From: Betaproteobacteria bacterium
Lineage (GTDB): Bacteria > Pseudomonadota > Gammaproteobacteria > Burkholderiales > Thiobacillaceae
DNA: 64,000 bases
NCBI GenBank assembly: GCA_016219425.1
Contig: JACRNB010000005.1
Location: forward strand, 1 to 64,000
Reading direction: 5' to 3'
This document shows, in pieces, positions 16,492 through 23,974 of the stretch. A model generated the notes under the pieces. That model ran no database searches. It saw only the letters and a list, made by a program, of their open reading frames with translations, and was not told the DNA's origin. The position numbers and the translations under genes are program-made. The stretch's first letter is position 1. Each line of letters starts with the position of its first letter.

Positions 16492-17087
16492 GCCAGCTCT
16501 CCCCTGAAATACATGTCTTCCACCAACCCGCACACGATATGCCCCACCAGGATATGGCTTTCCTGGATTCGAGCCGTATCCGACGAGGGGATGCACAGGC
16601 ATTCGCAGCGCGGTTGCAACTTGCCGCCTTCCGCCCCCGTGAGGGCGACGACGCGGATGCTCAGACCGTTCGCGGCCTCCACGGCGGCCAGGATGTTCGG
16701 ACTGTTTCCGCTGGTGGAGATGGGAACGAAGACGTCACCGGGCTTGGCAAGCGCCCTGAGTTCCCGCGCAAACACCTGTTCATATCCGTAATCGTTGCCG
16801 ATGGCGCTGAGGGCGGAGTTGTTGACGCCCAGCGCCACGGAGGGCAGTGGCGCGCGGTCGAACTGAAAGCGCGAGATGAACTCGGCGGAGAGATGCTGTG
16901 CGTCGGCAAAGCTGCCGCCATTGCCGGCGAAGATGATCTTCCCGCCGGATCGCAAGGCGGAAACGCAGGAGGCTACGAGCGATTCGATCTGGGCAAGGAG
17001 GCGTGCATCGTCCAGGATCGCCTGCTTGACCGCGATGGACGCCTCAATGCGGGAGCGAATCCCGGAGGCTAGCGAACCCCCGTTCAC
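16488..17087 (-). CDS. gmhA: SIS-domain phosphoheptose isomerase, GmhA-like
   Basis: A 199-residue SIS protein with FAGNGGSFADAQHLSAEF near residue 50 and STSGNSPN near 120, matching sedoheptulose 7-phosphate isomerase. Conserved GmhA-type residues such as the late His in SHILVGHIVC are present. The start is taken as GTG at 17087 because it overlaps the NeuB-fusion stop (GTGA); an ATG-started frame to 17183 would overlap far into that gene. Kinase, phosphatase and nucleotidyltransferase of the same heptose pathway lie upstream, so the heptose assignment is better supported here than for the SIS gene at 2103. Confidence 0.82.
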   Translation of the reverse strand: MNGGSLASGIRSRIEASIAVKQAILDDARLLAQIESLVASCVSALRSGGKIIFAGNGGSFADAQHLSAEFISRFQFDRAPLPSVALGVNNSALSAIGNDYGYEQVFARELRALAKPGDVFVPISTSGNSPNILAAVEAANGLSIRVVALTGAEGGKLQPRCECLCIPSSDTARIQESHILVGHIVCGLVEDMYFRGELA

Positions 17088-18976
17088 AGGGTTCCCTCTA
17101 ACCGCTCCAGGGCGACCCAGAATCCTTCGCCGCCGTTCTTGTGTCCTTGCCATATCTCGGGAATGAAGGTGGCGGCGGGGCATCCCCGGTGCAGGATGGC
17201 GCCCAGACGAGCAAAGTCGATATCCCCGTCTCCAACCTGCAAGCCTTCGCCATTCAGCCCCTTGGCGTCGCCCAGATGCAGATGGGCGCTGAAGGGGGCG
17301 ATCTTGGTGCTGAACTCGTAAAAATCGTGGTTGAAATGATTACAGGTCAGGCGGCTGTGCGAGATATCGAAACACATGCGCAATTTGAGCCTGTCGCACC
17401 ATTCGACGATCTCGTCGATCTGCACGAACAGGTTCTGATAGCGCTGACCGCCGAAATGCCAGGGGAAGGGGGCCATGGTCTGAGGAATCAGTTCCACGCC
17501 TTCCATATCCAGTTCTTGCAGGCTTTGTGCGAAGCGTTCGTAATAGCCTCGAATCGCCGACGCGGGCAGGGGCTGATCCATGGTGAAGCCGCCGATGTTG
17601 GCCACGATCTGCGGCCTTTGCGTCTTGGGGAAATAGCGTTTCATGGCGCGAGTAATGTCGATGACGCGCTGCGTTTCACGAATCGATTCGTTGCGATAGG
17701 CGTCATCCGGCGTGGCCAGGTCCATCAGCCGGCTGCCGGCGAACAACTCGGGCGCATGCACCACGAAGTCTTCGCTATAGGGGCCGTCCAGGTAGTCCGC
17801 CAGGGCGAGGTCCATGTCGGAATAGGAAAGATGGAACTCCCACAGGTCAGGCTTTATCCGCGCGGCGTATTCCCGGAAATCGTGATATCGGACGGGAACT
17901 CCCCAGGGGCGCGTGAACCGGTAGGCGCGCGGCTCTATGCGGTCGTCGCGCAGATCGGAGGGGTAAAAGAAGTCCTCCTCGCCCATATCGTGTTGCAGGG
18001 TGCGGCCAAGCAGTTCTTCGTAACGCTGGGGGGACAGACCCTGCCCCGGACTGCGCACCTTGATGTGGTCGGGGCCGAGTCGCACGCCCTTGGCGAGGGG
18101 GCGGGCGGCCACCAGACTCTTGCCCAGGTTTTCGCGGTTGATCATCTCGCCTTGCGAGAGCTGACGCACCTGCCCCGACCCCAGCGCCTGTTCGATTTCA
18201 CGAATGCCCTCAACCATGCGGGCGAATTCGGGCTGCGTCAGGCTGGCGGCGTGGTCCGGGCCTTCCATGTTGCGATCCAGCGTGAAATGCCGCTCGATGA
18301 CGCATGCGTTCAGCGCTACCGCCGCCAAGGAAACATGAATGCCGCGTTCATGGCCGGAGTAGCCGACCAGCGGATGGATCTGCCGAAGCGAGTGCATCCA
18401 CCTGAGATGGATGTCGTGCAACGGGGCGGGATAGGTGCTGTTGCAATGGAGCAGCGCAAATTGCACGCCACGCTGGTTGAGGAACGCTGCCGTGGTTTTC
18501 ACCTCTTCGGTCGTACTCATGCCGGTGGACAGGATCAACGGCTTCCCGGTTTGCGCCAGCCGATCCAGCAGCGGCAGGTTGGTGAGATCAGCGGACGCCA
18601 CCTTGTAGGCCGGCACGCCCATGCCTTCCAGGATCTCGACGCTCTTGCCGTCCCACGGGGTACACAGATAGGGGATGCCGGTTTGCGCGCAGTACGCGGA
18701 CAGGCGGCGGTGCTCATCCACGCTCAGTTCAAAACGATTCAGCAGGTCGATGACGTATTCCGTGCCCAGGTCTTCGCCGCCTTTGCGCAGGCTGCGCTGA
18801 CGATAGACCTCGTCCAGATGGCGCATCTGAAACTTGGCGCAGTCGGCCCCCGCTGTACGGGCGCGATCCACCATCTCGATGGCGCGCTCAAAACTGCCGT
18901 TGTGGTTGTTGCCGATTTCGGCGATGACATAGATACGTCCAGCGCCGATGTCGTGATTACCGATTCTGATGTTCAT
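17084..18976 (-). CDS. NeuB-type ulosonic acid synthase fused to SAF and TIM-barrel isomerase domains
   Basis: A 630-residue protein with three parts. Residues 1-275 are a NeuB-type PEP-condensing barrel (VIAEIGNNHNGSFERA near 17, STGMSTTEEV near 150, LLHCNSTYPAP near 172, metal-ligand histidines in GYSGHERG and IERHFTLDR). Residues 290-350 are an antifreeze-like SAF domain (RPLAKGVRL, then GQGLSPQRYEELLGR). The remaining 270 residues form an AP-endonuclease-2/xylose isomerase-like barrel with CFDISHSRL, HLHLGDAKGLNGEG and FIPEIWQGHKNGGEGF. NeuB proteins are normally about 340-350 residues, so the C-terminal domain is an addition. The fusion suggests that isomerisation and condensation are coupled. 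ATG at 18976 overlaps the kinase stop. Confidence 0.85.
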   Translation of the reverse strand: MNIRIGNHDIGAGRIYVIAEIGNNHNGSFERAIEMVDRARTAGADCAKFQMRHLDEVYRQRSLRKGGEDLGTEYVIDLLNRFELSVDEHRRLSAYCAQTGIPYLCTPWDGKSVEILEGMGVPAYKVASADLTNLPLLDRLAQTGKPLILSTGMSTTEEVKTTAAFLNQRGVQFALLHCNSTYPAPLHDIHLRWMHSLRQIHPLVGYSGHERGIHVSLAAVALNACVIERHFTLDRNMEGPDHAASLTQPEFARMVEGIREIEQALGSGQVRQLSQGEMINRENLGKSLVAARPLAKGVRLGPDHIKVRSPGQGLSPQRYEELLGRTLQHDMGEEDFFYPSDLRDDRIEPRAYRFTRPWGVPVRYHDFREYAARIKPDLWEFHLSYSDMDLALADYLDGPYSEDFVVHAPELFAGSRLMDLATPDDAYRNESIRETQRVIDITRAMKRYFPKTQRPQIVANIGGFTMDQPLPASAIRGYYERFAQSLQELDMEGVELIPQTMAPFPWHFGGQRYQNLFVQIDEIVEWCDRLKLRMCFDISHSRLTCNHFNHDFYEFSTKIAPFSAHLHLGDAKGLNGEGLQVGDGDIDFARLGAILHRGCPAATFIPEIWQGHKNGGEGFWVALERLEGTL

Positions 18977-20364
18977 GCGGTCTCGATTTCCATGTGATTT
19001 CTGCATTCGCGCACGGTCCACGCGCGCAGGCCATCCTGCTCGAAGCGGAAAGGCCGCACCTTAAGACCGCTTCGTTCCAGATGTATGATCAGTTCATGCT
19101 TGAGAAAGGGCGGCACGTAGAAAAGGAAGAAGCCGCCACCGCCGGCGCCCAGCAGTTTGCCGCCGATAGCGCCATGGGCGCGCGCGCTTTCGTAGATTTG
19201 GTCCAGCCGGGCGGAGCTGATCTTTTCGCTGAGCTGGCGCTTGATCTGCCAGGCCTTGTCCAGCGCCTGGCCGAACTGCAACAGCCTGCCGCGCAGCAAG
19301 TCGTTGCGCATGTGGTAACAAAGCTCGACATTGTTCTCCACCTGCTCGCGCACCTTGGCCGCCACCATCATCTGGCGCTGATCCTGGTGGATATCACCTG
19401 AATCGTGGGTCGTTCCGGTATCGCACAGAATCAGGCTTTCTTCCAGTTCCAGCAGGGTATCGGGGTGGATGCGCAACGGATGGACGATGTTCTGATCCAT
19501 GCGGAATTCCATGAAATTAAAACCGCCGAATACCGTGGCGTACTGATCTTGCCAGCCACCGGCCACACCCAGATATAGGCGCTCGGCCTGATAGGCGATC
19601 TCGGCCAACTCGTGCGGATCCCACTGGTCGCGGCGGAATTGGTTGAAGCAGCCCAGCACCGCCGCCGACACGACCGCCGACCCGCCCAGGCCGGAGTTCA
19701 TCGGAAAGTCGGAATGCAGGAACAGTTCAAAGCCGAAATCCGGATTGACGGCTCTGAGCAGGGCCTGAATCAGACCGAATCGGCCCGGTTGCTTCAGTGC
19801 GGCGGACAGGTCATTAGCATCCAGGGTCTCCCCCAGATCGAGCGATCGGATGATGACCCGTGCATCGTCGCGCAAGCGTAGCGTGGCGTGGCTATAGAGC
19901 GAGATGGTGGTGTTGATGACCGCACCGCCCTCCCGCCCGGAAAAGTAGTGCGTCACGTCTGAGCCGCCGCCGCCAAAGCTGATGCGCACAGGCGCACGGG
20001 CGCGCGCGTATACGGCCATCTCGGCCTGCACAGGCATGTGGTCGCGGCTCACCAACCCCACCAGGCGTCGCGCCGCATCAAGCAGCGGGATCACGCGGAT
20101 GCGATGGTCGAGCTTTTTGAGCAAGAGTTCGCGCGGAGTGGCCGGTCCCTCCCAGACGAAATCAGCGTTCGCACAGAGGGCGATCGCATCATCAAGGGCG
20201 CCGCCTTCCAGCAGACGCCGACGGATATCGCCATCCGTAACCAAGCCGATCACGGCGCCATGCGGCTCGGTCACGAAGATCACACCATGGTGATTGGTCT
20301 CGATACGCCACAACGCCTCGCGCAGGGAATCGTTTTCGGCAATGAGAAAGCTGTCTAGCTGCAT
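18973..20364 (-). CDS. CBS-pair fused to GHMP sugar kinase (heptose 7-phosphate kinase-like)
   Basis: About 463 residues. The first 115 form a CBS pair (VIGLVTDGDIRRRLLEGG near 47, VGLVSRD near 105). The rest is a GHMP kinase with ARAPVRISFGGGGSDVTHYF near 120, the ATP loop SGLGGSAVVSAA near 220 and KLLGAGGGGFFLFYV near 400, like D-glycero-D-manno-heptose 7-phosphate kinase HddA. Such kinases are usually about 340 residues and lack CBS domains. The CBS pair is of the type normally attached to sugar nucleotidyltransferases, and a CBS-less nucleotidyltransferase lies immediately upstream, so a domain swap is possible. A short ATG at 20364 is preferred over a frame starting at 20400. Confidence 0.82.
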   Translation of the reverse strand: MQLDSFLIAENDSLREALWRIETNHHGVIFVTEPHGAVIGLVTDGDIRRRLLEGGALDDAIALCANADFVWEGPATPRELLLKKLDHRIRVIPLLDAARRLVGLVSRDHMPVQAEMAVYARARAPVRISFGGGGSDVTHYFSGREGGAVINTTISLYSHATLRLRDDARVIIRSLDLGETLDANDLSAALKQPGRFGLIQALLRAVNPDFGFELFLHSDFPMNSGLGGSAVVSAAVLGCFNQFRRDQWDPHELAEIAYQAERLYLGVAGGWQDQYATVFGGFNFMEFRMDQNIVHPLRIHPDTLLELEESLILCDTGTTHDSGDIHQDQRQMMVAAKVREQVENNVELCYHMRNDLLRGRLLQFGQALDKAWQIKRQLSEKISSARLDQIYESARAHGAIGGKLLGAGGGGFFLFYVPPFLKHELIIHLERSGLKVRPFRFEQDGLRAWTVRECRNHMEIETA

Positions 20365-21068
20365 AGTTGGCCTTGGCGTCCCGACTCTATCCAATGACAA
20401 AACCGGTAATAGTCCTCAGGAATGCCGATATCCATGAAATCCGTTTGCAGGGGAACCGCCTGCAGAACGGCTTGGCGCACGAGGGTGCAGAAAAGATCAC
20501 GCTCCAGCGAAAAGGGTCGTCCGTCCCAATCCGAAAACAACTCGGCATTCAAACGACACAGGCCGGCATTGATCCATCCCGGCTCGGGGTGCGTGTTTTT
20601 TTCAGCAAAGGCGGTCACCCGTGAGTCGCCGTCAAAATGAACCTGCCCGTAACGTTCGATGTTCGCCAGTCTTACGACTGCCATCGCCGGCGAGGCCTTC
20701 TGCGTTAATGCCATCACCCCGGTTCCCAACCAGGTATCTGCGTTGGTCAAGAGAAAATCGTTGGTCAGATTCAATTCCTTTACCGCATGCGCCACGGCGC
20801 CGCCCGTATCCATGGGCGTGGGCTCAATAACCCACTCGATTCGGCAATCCTTGAGCAATCCGGTTTGTTGCGACTGGAGATAGCCGATGATGTGCTCGGC
20901 TTGGTGATACAACAAAAATACGAATGACCGTATCCCCTGGGCAATCCAGTGCTCGATCTGCAAATGCAAAAAGGGCGTTGCGCCAACCGGCGCCAGGGCC
21001 TTGGGCACAGCCGCCACAGCCGTTTGCAGGCGGGTGCCGAATCCTCCGGCCAAAACCAGCATTCTCAT
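20355..21068 (-). CDS. Sugar-1-phosphate nucleotidyltransferase, HddC-like
   Basis: A 237-residue NTP transferase with the N-terminal loop LVLAGGFGTRLQTAVAAVPK near residue 4, LLTNADTWLG near 108 and the C-terminal DFMDIGIPEDYYRF. It resembles D-glycero-alpha-D-manno-heptose 1-phosphate guanylyltransferase (HddC/WcbM) and related mannose/glucose 1-phosphate transferases. The neighbours, a GHMP kinase and a GmhB-like phosphatase, supply the order 7-phosphate, 1,7-bisphosphate, 1-phosphate and GDP-sugar. ATG at 21068 overlaps the phosphatase stop (TGATG). The nucleotide used (GTP or CTP) cannot be read from sequence. Confidence 0.82.
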   Translation of the reverse strand: MRMLVLAGGFGTRLQTAVAAVPKALAPVGATPFLHLQIEHWIAQGIRSFVFLLYHQAEHIIGYLQSQQTGLLKDCRIEWVIEPTPMDTGGAVAHAVKELNLTNDFLLTNADTWLGTGVMALTQKASPAMAVVRLANIERYGQVHFDGDSRVTAFAEKNTHPEPGWINAGLCRLNAELFSDWDGRPFSLERDLFCTLVRQAVLQAVPLQTDFMDIGIPEDYYRFCHWIESGRQGQLCS

Positions 21069-21634
21069 CACGCCCTCAGCAACGGTTGGCCGCCACCCAG
21101 GAACGGCAACGCCTCGCGCAGGGCGGTGATGCTGTGATAAGCCACGCCATCCAGTTCAGGAGGGCGTTCCTGCGCGAAAAGAATGTTCACGCCGACATCT
21201 GCGGCAACGCCTGCCTGGATATCACTTGCCTTGTCGCCAATCAGGATGGAATTCGGCAGGTCCAGATCAAGCTCCTGCGCGGCCTGCACAATCATTCCGG
21301 GTTGTGGTTTACGGGAGAAATCCTCCTTTTTATATCGCCCTATCCCTGCAGTCGGATGAAAGGGGGAAAAATACACTCTATCAATTGGCGCCCCAGCTTC
21401 GGCAAAGACCCCGCACATCCAGTCGGACAAGCGATGAAAATCCTCTTCACTGTAATAACCGCGCCCTATACCCGCCTGATTGGTAATCACCACGATCTTG
21501 TACCCCAGGCCATAAGCCTGACGCGCCACATCAAAAACGCCGTCAATGAAATCAAAGTTCTCGATCTTGTGCACATAGCCATGATTGAAGTTGATCACCC
21601 CGTCCCGATCGAGAAAAACGGCGCGCTGCGGCAT
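21068..21634 (-). CDS. HAD-IIIA phosphatase, GmhB-like, with a cysteine-poor zinc loop
   Basis: A 188-residue HAD phosphatase: FLDRDGVINFNHGYV near residue 7 (nucleophile and acid/base Asp), VITNQAGIGRGYY near 49, and SRKPQPGM then ILIGDKASDIQAG for the later motifs. It matches D,D-heptose 1,7-bisphosphate 7-phosphatase, but the region that in canonical GmhB binds zinc through CPHHP and CxC reads SPFHP and KKEDFSRKP, so those cysteines are lost. It would remove the 7-phosphate before nucleotidyl transfer. It overlaps both neighbours by a few bases. Confidence 0.82.
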   Translation of the reverse strand: MPQRAVFLDRDGVINFNHGYVHKIENFDFIDGVFDVARQAYGLGYKIVVITNQAGIGRGYYSEEDFHRLSDWMCGVFAEAGAPIDRVYFSPFHPTAGIGRYKKEDFSRKPQPGMIVQAAQELDLDLPNSILIGDKASDIQAGVAADVGVNILFAQERPPELDGVAYHSITALREALPFLGGGQPLLRA

Positions 21635-22503
21635 CAATCGGCGGCTTCCAGATACGCGATCAAGGTATCGCTCCTGCCCACCGCAGCCAGGGCATCCGCG
21701 TACGCATTGACCAGGTCCGGACTATCCAGAAACGACCACTGCTGATGACCGCCCGGTTTGCCTCGGGAAAGCCAATGCAGGTGATTCGAAAGCGGGTAAC
21801 GTTGATAGTGCCGGATTGCGGTAACACGCAGACCCGCCTGGCGCGCCAGAGTTTCCAGCGTCGCTGTATTGAACAAAAACAGATGCTGGCTCCAGTAAGT
21901 AAAACGCTGGAATGCATCGCAGTCATACAAGGTCAGTAGGGCATCTTCAGAGCTAGGCACTTCAATAATCATGCGCCCCTGTGGTGCCAGCAGGCCAGCA
22001 AGCTCGGCCAACATGGCGCGCGGATCAGGGAGATGTTCAATGACATGAAAGGCGGTAATCAGATCATATCCCCTGCCTGCGGTCCCGATGCTTGGGTATA
22101 TCTTGAGCCTGCCCGCCCAGTGATCGTGAACACGAGACTCCAGCTCAATGCCCGCGACTTCGCCGGCCAATGGCTGGGCTTTTTGCAGGAAGCCCCCCGC
22201 ACCACAGCCAAAATCGAGAAGTTTCTTGTTGGGCAGCATCGTCTTGACCATCTCCAATCGACGCTGGTCATCCCATTCGGTTTCTCTCAACCACACTGCC
22301 ATTGGTGTGGGTTCCATTCCATGCATGCCGGAATTTTCATAAAAACCAGGTTGGATGTGACCGATGCTGCCGAGGGTCACAAGTCCGCAGTTTTTGCATT
22401 GCAATATCTGCATTCCGGACGCATCACGGACTTCGCCTTTACGCGGCGTGAAAAAATTTGAGTGACAAATATAGCAATGCATGGGGCTGACCAACTTGTT
22501 CAT
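21634..22503 (-). CDS. Class I SAM methyltransferase with N-terminal zinc ribbon
   Basis: A 289-residue methyltransferase. Cys pairs CYICHS near residue 9 and CKNCGL near 36 form a zinc ribbon, followed by the SAM site KLLDFGCGAGGFLQKA near 93 and ITAFHVIEHLPDP near 148. It shares its architecture, but little detailed sequence, with the methyltransferase at 4417. Enzymes like this methylate sugars in polysaccharide clusters. Its stop overlaps the GmhB-like start and its start is 18 bases from the end of the AT-rich gene, marking the right edge of the tightly packed operon block. Confidence 0.85.
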   Translation of the reverse strand: MNKLVSPMHCYICHSNFFTPRKGEVRDASGMQILQCKNCGLVTLGSIGHIQPGFYENSGMHGMEPTPMAVWLRETEWDDQRRLEMVKTMLPNKKLLDFGCGAGGFLQKAQPLAGEVAGIELESRVHDHWAGRLKIYPSIGTAGRGYDLITAFHVIEHLPDPRAMLAELAGLLAPQGRMIIEVPSSEDALLTLYDCDAFQRFTYWSQHLFLFNTATLETLARQAGLRVTAIRHYQRYPLSNHLHWLSRGKPGGHQQWSFLDSPDLVNAYADALAAVGRSDTLIAYLEAAD

Positions 22504-22521
22504 GTAGAGGCGAATTATTTG

Positions 22522-23823
22522 TTACTTTGTTTGTCTGTCCCGGATTCTGTTGATGGTTTCTTTTATAAAGTTGCTTGGCCTGTGTATGAGGTTGTTGTAG
22601 CTGTAAATTTTTAAAATCTTGAAATTGTTCCATGGTGATTTGCTTATTAGGCTCCTGATTATTGTGAGGAGGTCTATTAAATATAGTAATGCTCTTCCCC
22701 GGTGGTAATTCGATCTTTTTGTTTTCATATTTTCTTGTTTTACGAGGTTTGTTATGTCTGCCGCGATGGCGTCTATTGGATCCATGGTCGAGTCGAGCGA
22801 GTAAAACTCATTGAAGTATGTGTCTAGTTCTTTGGACTTCTTTGCCTTGAGATTTTTTGTCAAACATAAGGCTTCGGCTTCGTCAATGTTGTTTGGTGTG
22901 TACGCAGCAAGATCGAATCTTCCAAGATTTATTCTTTGCGATTCTGTTATGTAATGAAATCGTTGTATTGCCGATGTTGATATTATTGGTGTTTCGTGAA
23001 TGTATGCGTCAGCAAAGGCTGTGGATGTCGTTCCGATAACCACGGATACATTGCTTAGCCATTCCTGAATTCCTATGCAATTGTCTATGCTTAAACGTTT
23101 CCCGTACATTTTTTTGAGTATTTTGTAAGATTCGAGGTTTTCGTTGGGGTGGGGTCTAATTGATATGTATATGTCTTGTTTGACTAGGCGATCTATTATT
23201 TTGCATATGATTGAAAAAACTTCCGAATCTATTGCGCATCGTTCGTAATACCATTTGTATTTGTCATCTGTTGGGTCTAGTGCGATTAGATTTGTAAATG
23301 GGTGTCTTTTGTCGAATGTGTTTAGAATCTCGAATCTTGAGATTATGCCAACCGGTTTATTGGGTTTGTTGTTGATGTCCCTGAGGTATGAGCTTTGATT
23401 TATTGAGCCGGTTGTTTGTATTTTTTCTTTGTCAATTCCTCTGTGTTTTATAAGCCAGTCTCTCGTGTATTTTCCCCAAACATAAAACCTTGAGAAGTTC
23501 TGGTAGTCAATGTCGCTGCCATTGTGATTTTTTGGGTAAGTTAAGACTACGACATCTTCATGGTCCACTCCTTCAACTTCTTTAATTAATAGTATTACTC
23601 CTTTTTTTGATAGAGCTTTGTTCGTTTTTGGTGACAGTTGGAATACATGTGAACTGATGAATATGTCTGGGGTGAATAGCTTCAGGAGTAATGTTGTTGA
23701 ATTTCTGGATGATAGCAATACATTTATGCCGTCAAGTTCTAGCTTCTCCTGTAGTGCTCTGGCGGCGCAATATTCTCTTCTTAGTGCGTCTATATGTATT
23801 ACTGCGGTTTTTTTTGAAGCCAT
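22522..23823 (-). CDS. Surface carbohydrate biosynthesis protein, GT-B-like, strongly AT-rich
   Basis: A 433-residue protein from ATG at 23823 (MASKKTAVIHIDALRREYC). The lines FYVWGKYTRDWLIKHRGI near residue 131, ISIRPHPNEN near 237 and VSVVIGTTSTAFADAYIHE near 273 resemble surface polysaccharide biosynthesis proteins with a GT-B fold related to CDP-glycerol glycerophosphotransferases. It probably transfers or exports a glycan unit; the activity is not known. The base composition and codon choice are strikingly AT-rich compared with both flanks, which indicates recent import. A longer frame starting at 23859 is possible but less natural. Confidence 0.65.
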   Translation of the reverse strand: MASKKTAVIHIDALRREYCAARALQEKLELDGINVLLSSRNSTTLLLKLFTPDIFISSHVFQLSPKTNKALSKKGVILLIKEVEGVDHEDVVVLTYPKNHNGSDIDYQNFSRFYVWGKYTRDWLIKHRGIDKEKIQTTGSINQSSYLRDINNKPNKPVGIISRFEILNTFDKRHPFTNLIALDPTDDKYKWYYERCAIDSEVFSIICKIIDRLVKQDIYISIRPHPNENLESYKILKKMYGKRLSIDNCIGIQEWLSNVSVVIGTTSTAFADAYIHETPIISTSAIQRFHYITESQRINLGRFDLAAYTPNNIDEAEALCLTKNLKAKKSKELDTYFNEFYSLDSTMDPIDAIAADITNLVKQENMKTKRSNYHRGRALLYLIDLLTIIRSLISKSPWNNFKILKIYSYNNLIHRPSNFIKETINRIRDRQTK

Positions 23824-23913
23824 GTTTCCTCGTGTTTCGATGCGGTGTTTAAATTTCATACCTTGCGGTATGACGAATTGCGACTTATGTGTAGCATCCC
23901 TGATGAGCAGATG

Positions 23914-23974
23914 CGCTCATTTGCGTCGGTTCGTTGAAAAGCTCACTGAAAACATCGGGTTATTCGAGGTGCCC
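23914..23974. repeat. 61-base repeat copy A, overlapping the 3' end of pseI
   Basis: Positions 23914-23974 align without gaps to 31026-31086, with 48 of 61 bases identical by hand count, both ending in a GGGTTATTCGAGGTGCCC-like core. The repeat covers the last codons of pseI, so the PseI tail after FENQPQ (GTSNNPMFSVSFSTNRRK) is encoded by it. The shared core also matches the terminal repeats of the transposase remnant at 30571-31002. The likeliest reading is the end of an insertion sequence left behind at this junction. Confidence 0.6.

Noticed and set aside
17141-18997. A 618-codon open frame on the plus strand
   Set aside because: It is antisense to the NeuB fusion, whose catalytic motifs are clear; no recognisable domain appears in the plus-strand translation.
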